From positions 409,811 to 473,810 of the forward strand of contig NZ_JAOZEV010000002.1 of NCBI RefSeq assembly GCF_025847275.1: a stretch of 64,000 nucleotides of DNA, given 5' to 3'. Origin of the DNA: Flavobacterium frigoritolerans. GTDB lineage: Bacteria > Bacteroidota > Bacteroidia > Flavobacteriales > Flavobacteriaceae. The position numbers were made by a program, and so were the translations under genes. This document shows positions 63,758-64,000 of this stretch, in pieces (positions within the stretch are counted from its first letter, which is position 1; each line of letters starts with the position of its first letter). Below the pieces are notes generated by a model, which did not search any database, was not told the origin of the DNA, and worked only from the letters and a program-made list of their open reading frames with translations.

Positions 63758-64000
63758 TGTTTATTCCAATTTTCTTTATTACCACTAACTTGTATAAACA
63801 ACACAAACACTCATTACTGGAAATATTGATAAATATTTGTCTCACTTGATGTTACTACCAAATATATAACTCTTTTTATACAAAATAAAAAAATTACTTA
63901 CTGAATGTTTCTTCAATGTGAAATCAGTAAATGAGTTAAATTTTAAAATTTGGATAATAAACATGTCTTTCCTGAAAAAGAAACCAGAAAGCCAAAAATG

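Overview
The window is AT-rich chromosomal DNA of a Bacteroidota bacterium, most likely Flavobacterium or a close relative. Signs are SusC/SusD outer-membrane proteins, a C-terminal type IX secretion (T9SS) sorting domain, promoters with a TAnnTTTG -7 box, a bacterial mevalonate pathway, and several kinds of short palindromic intergenic repeats. I see no insertion sequence, prophage or CRISPR array. All functions are assigned by reading the translations; no database search was possible.

Layout. 1-3.1 kb: the 3' end of lpxB, an NlpC/P60 lipoprotein and comEC. 3.3-11.6 kb (minus strand): a peptide-use block with a dipeptidyl peptidase IV, three different POT peptide transporters, a thioredoxin-like protein and a degenerate paralogue of it. 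11.8-14.1 kb: class II HMG-CoA reductase and a GYDIA-type GHMP kinase. 14.5-20.8 kb (minus): PpiD/SurA-like foldase, CNNM/CBS membrane protein, LptC, an outer-membrane protein and CoaX. 20.8-21.2 kb: a tandem 188-bp duplication carrying two identical tRNA-Phe genes, each with promoter and terminator. 21.3-23.2 kb: a BtuG-like surface lipoprotein behind a cobalamin riboswitch. 23.4-25.2 kb: an MFS transporter and a small membrane protein.

25.2-44.5 kb is a complete starch/maltodextrin utilisation locus. A T9SS-secreted alpha-amylase cuts starch outside the cell, SusCDE bind and import oligosaccharides, periplasmic GH13 and GH97 enzymes shorten them, an MFS carrier takes up maltose, and GH65 phosphorylase plus beta-phosphoglucomutase feed glycolysis. 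A LacI-type regulator sits between the divergent halves. A nearly identical 21-bp motif lies before both susC and the MFS gene and is a candidate operator.

44.7-53.3 kb is mostly housekeeping: GDPD, a BaiN/HI0933-type flavoprotein, TspO, mevalonate pathway genes (mvaD, mvk) with a toxin-antitoxin pair between them, a UbiA prenyltransferase and an RluB-like pseudouridine synthase. 53.4-62.4 kb is a ter (tellurite/stress) island: three canonical TerD proteins, two divergent TerD-family proteins, TelA, TerC, a HAD-like protein, a phosphoribosyltransferase-like protein and an unrecognised helical protein. This island is the best candidate for an incompletely described system. The right end holds a small hypothetical gene, a palindromic repeat and a DUF2306-type membrane protein.
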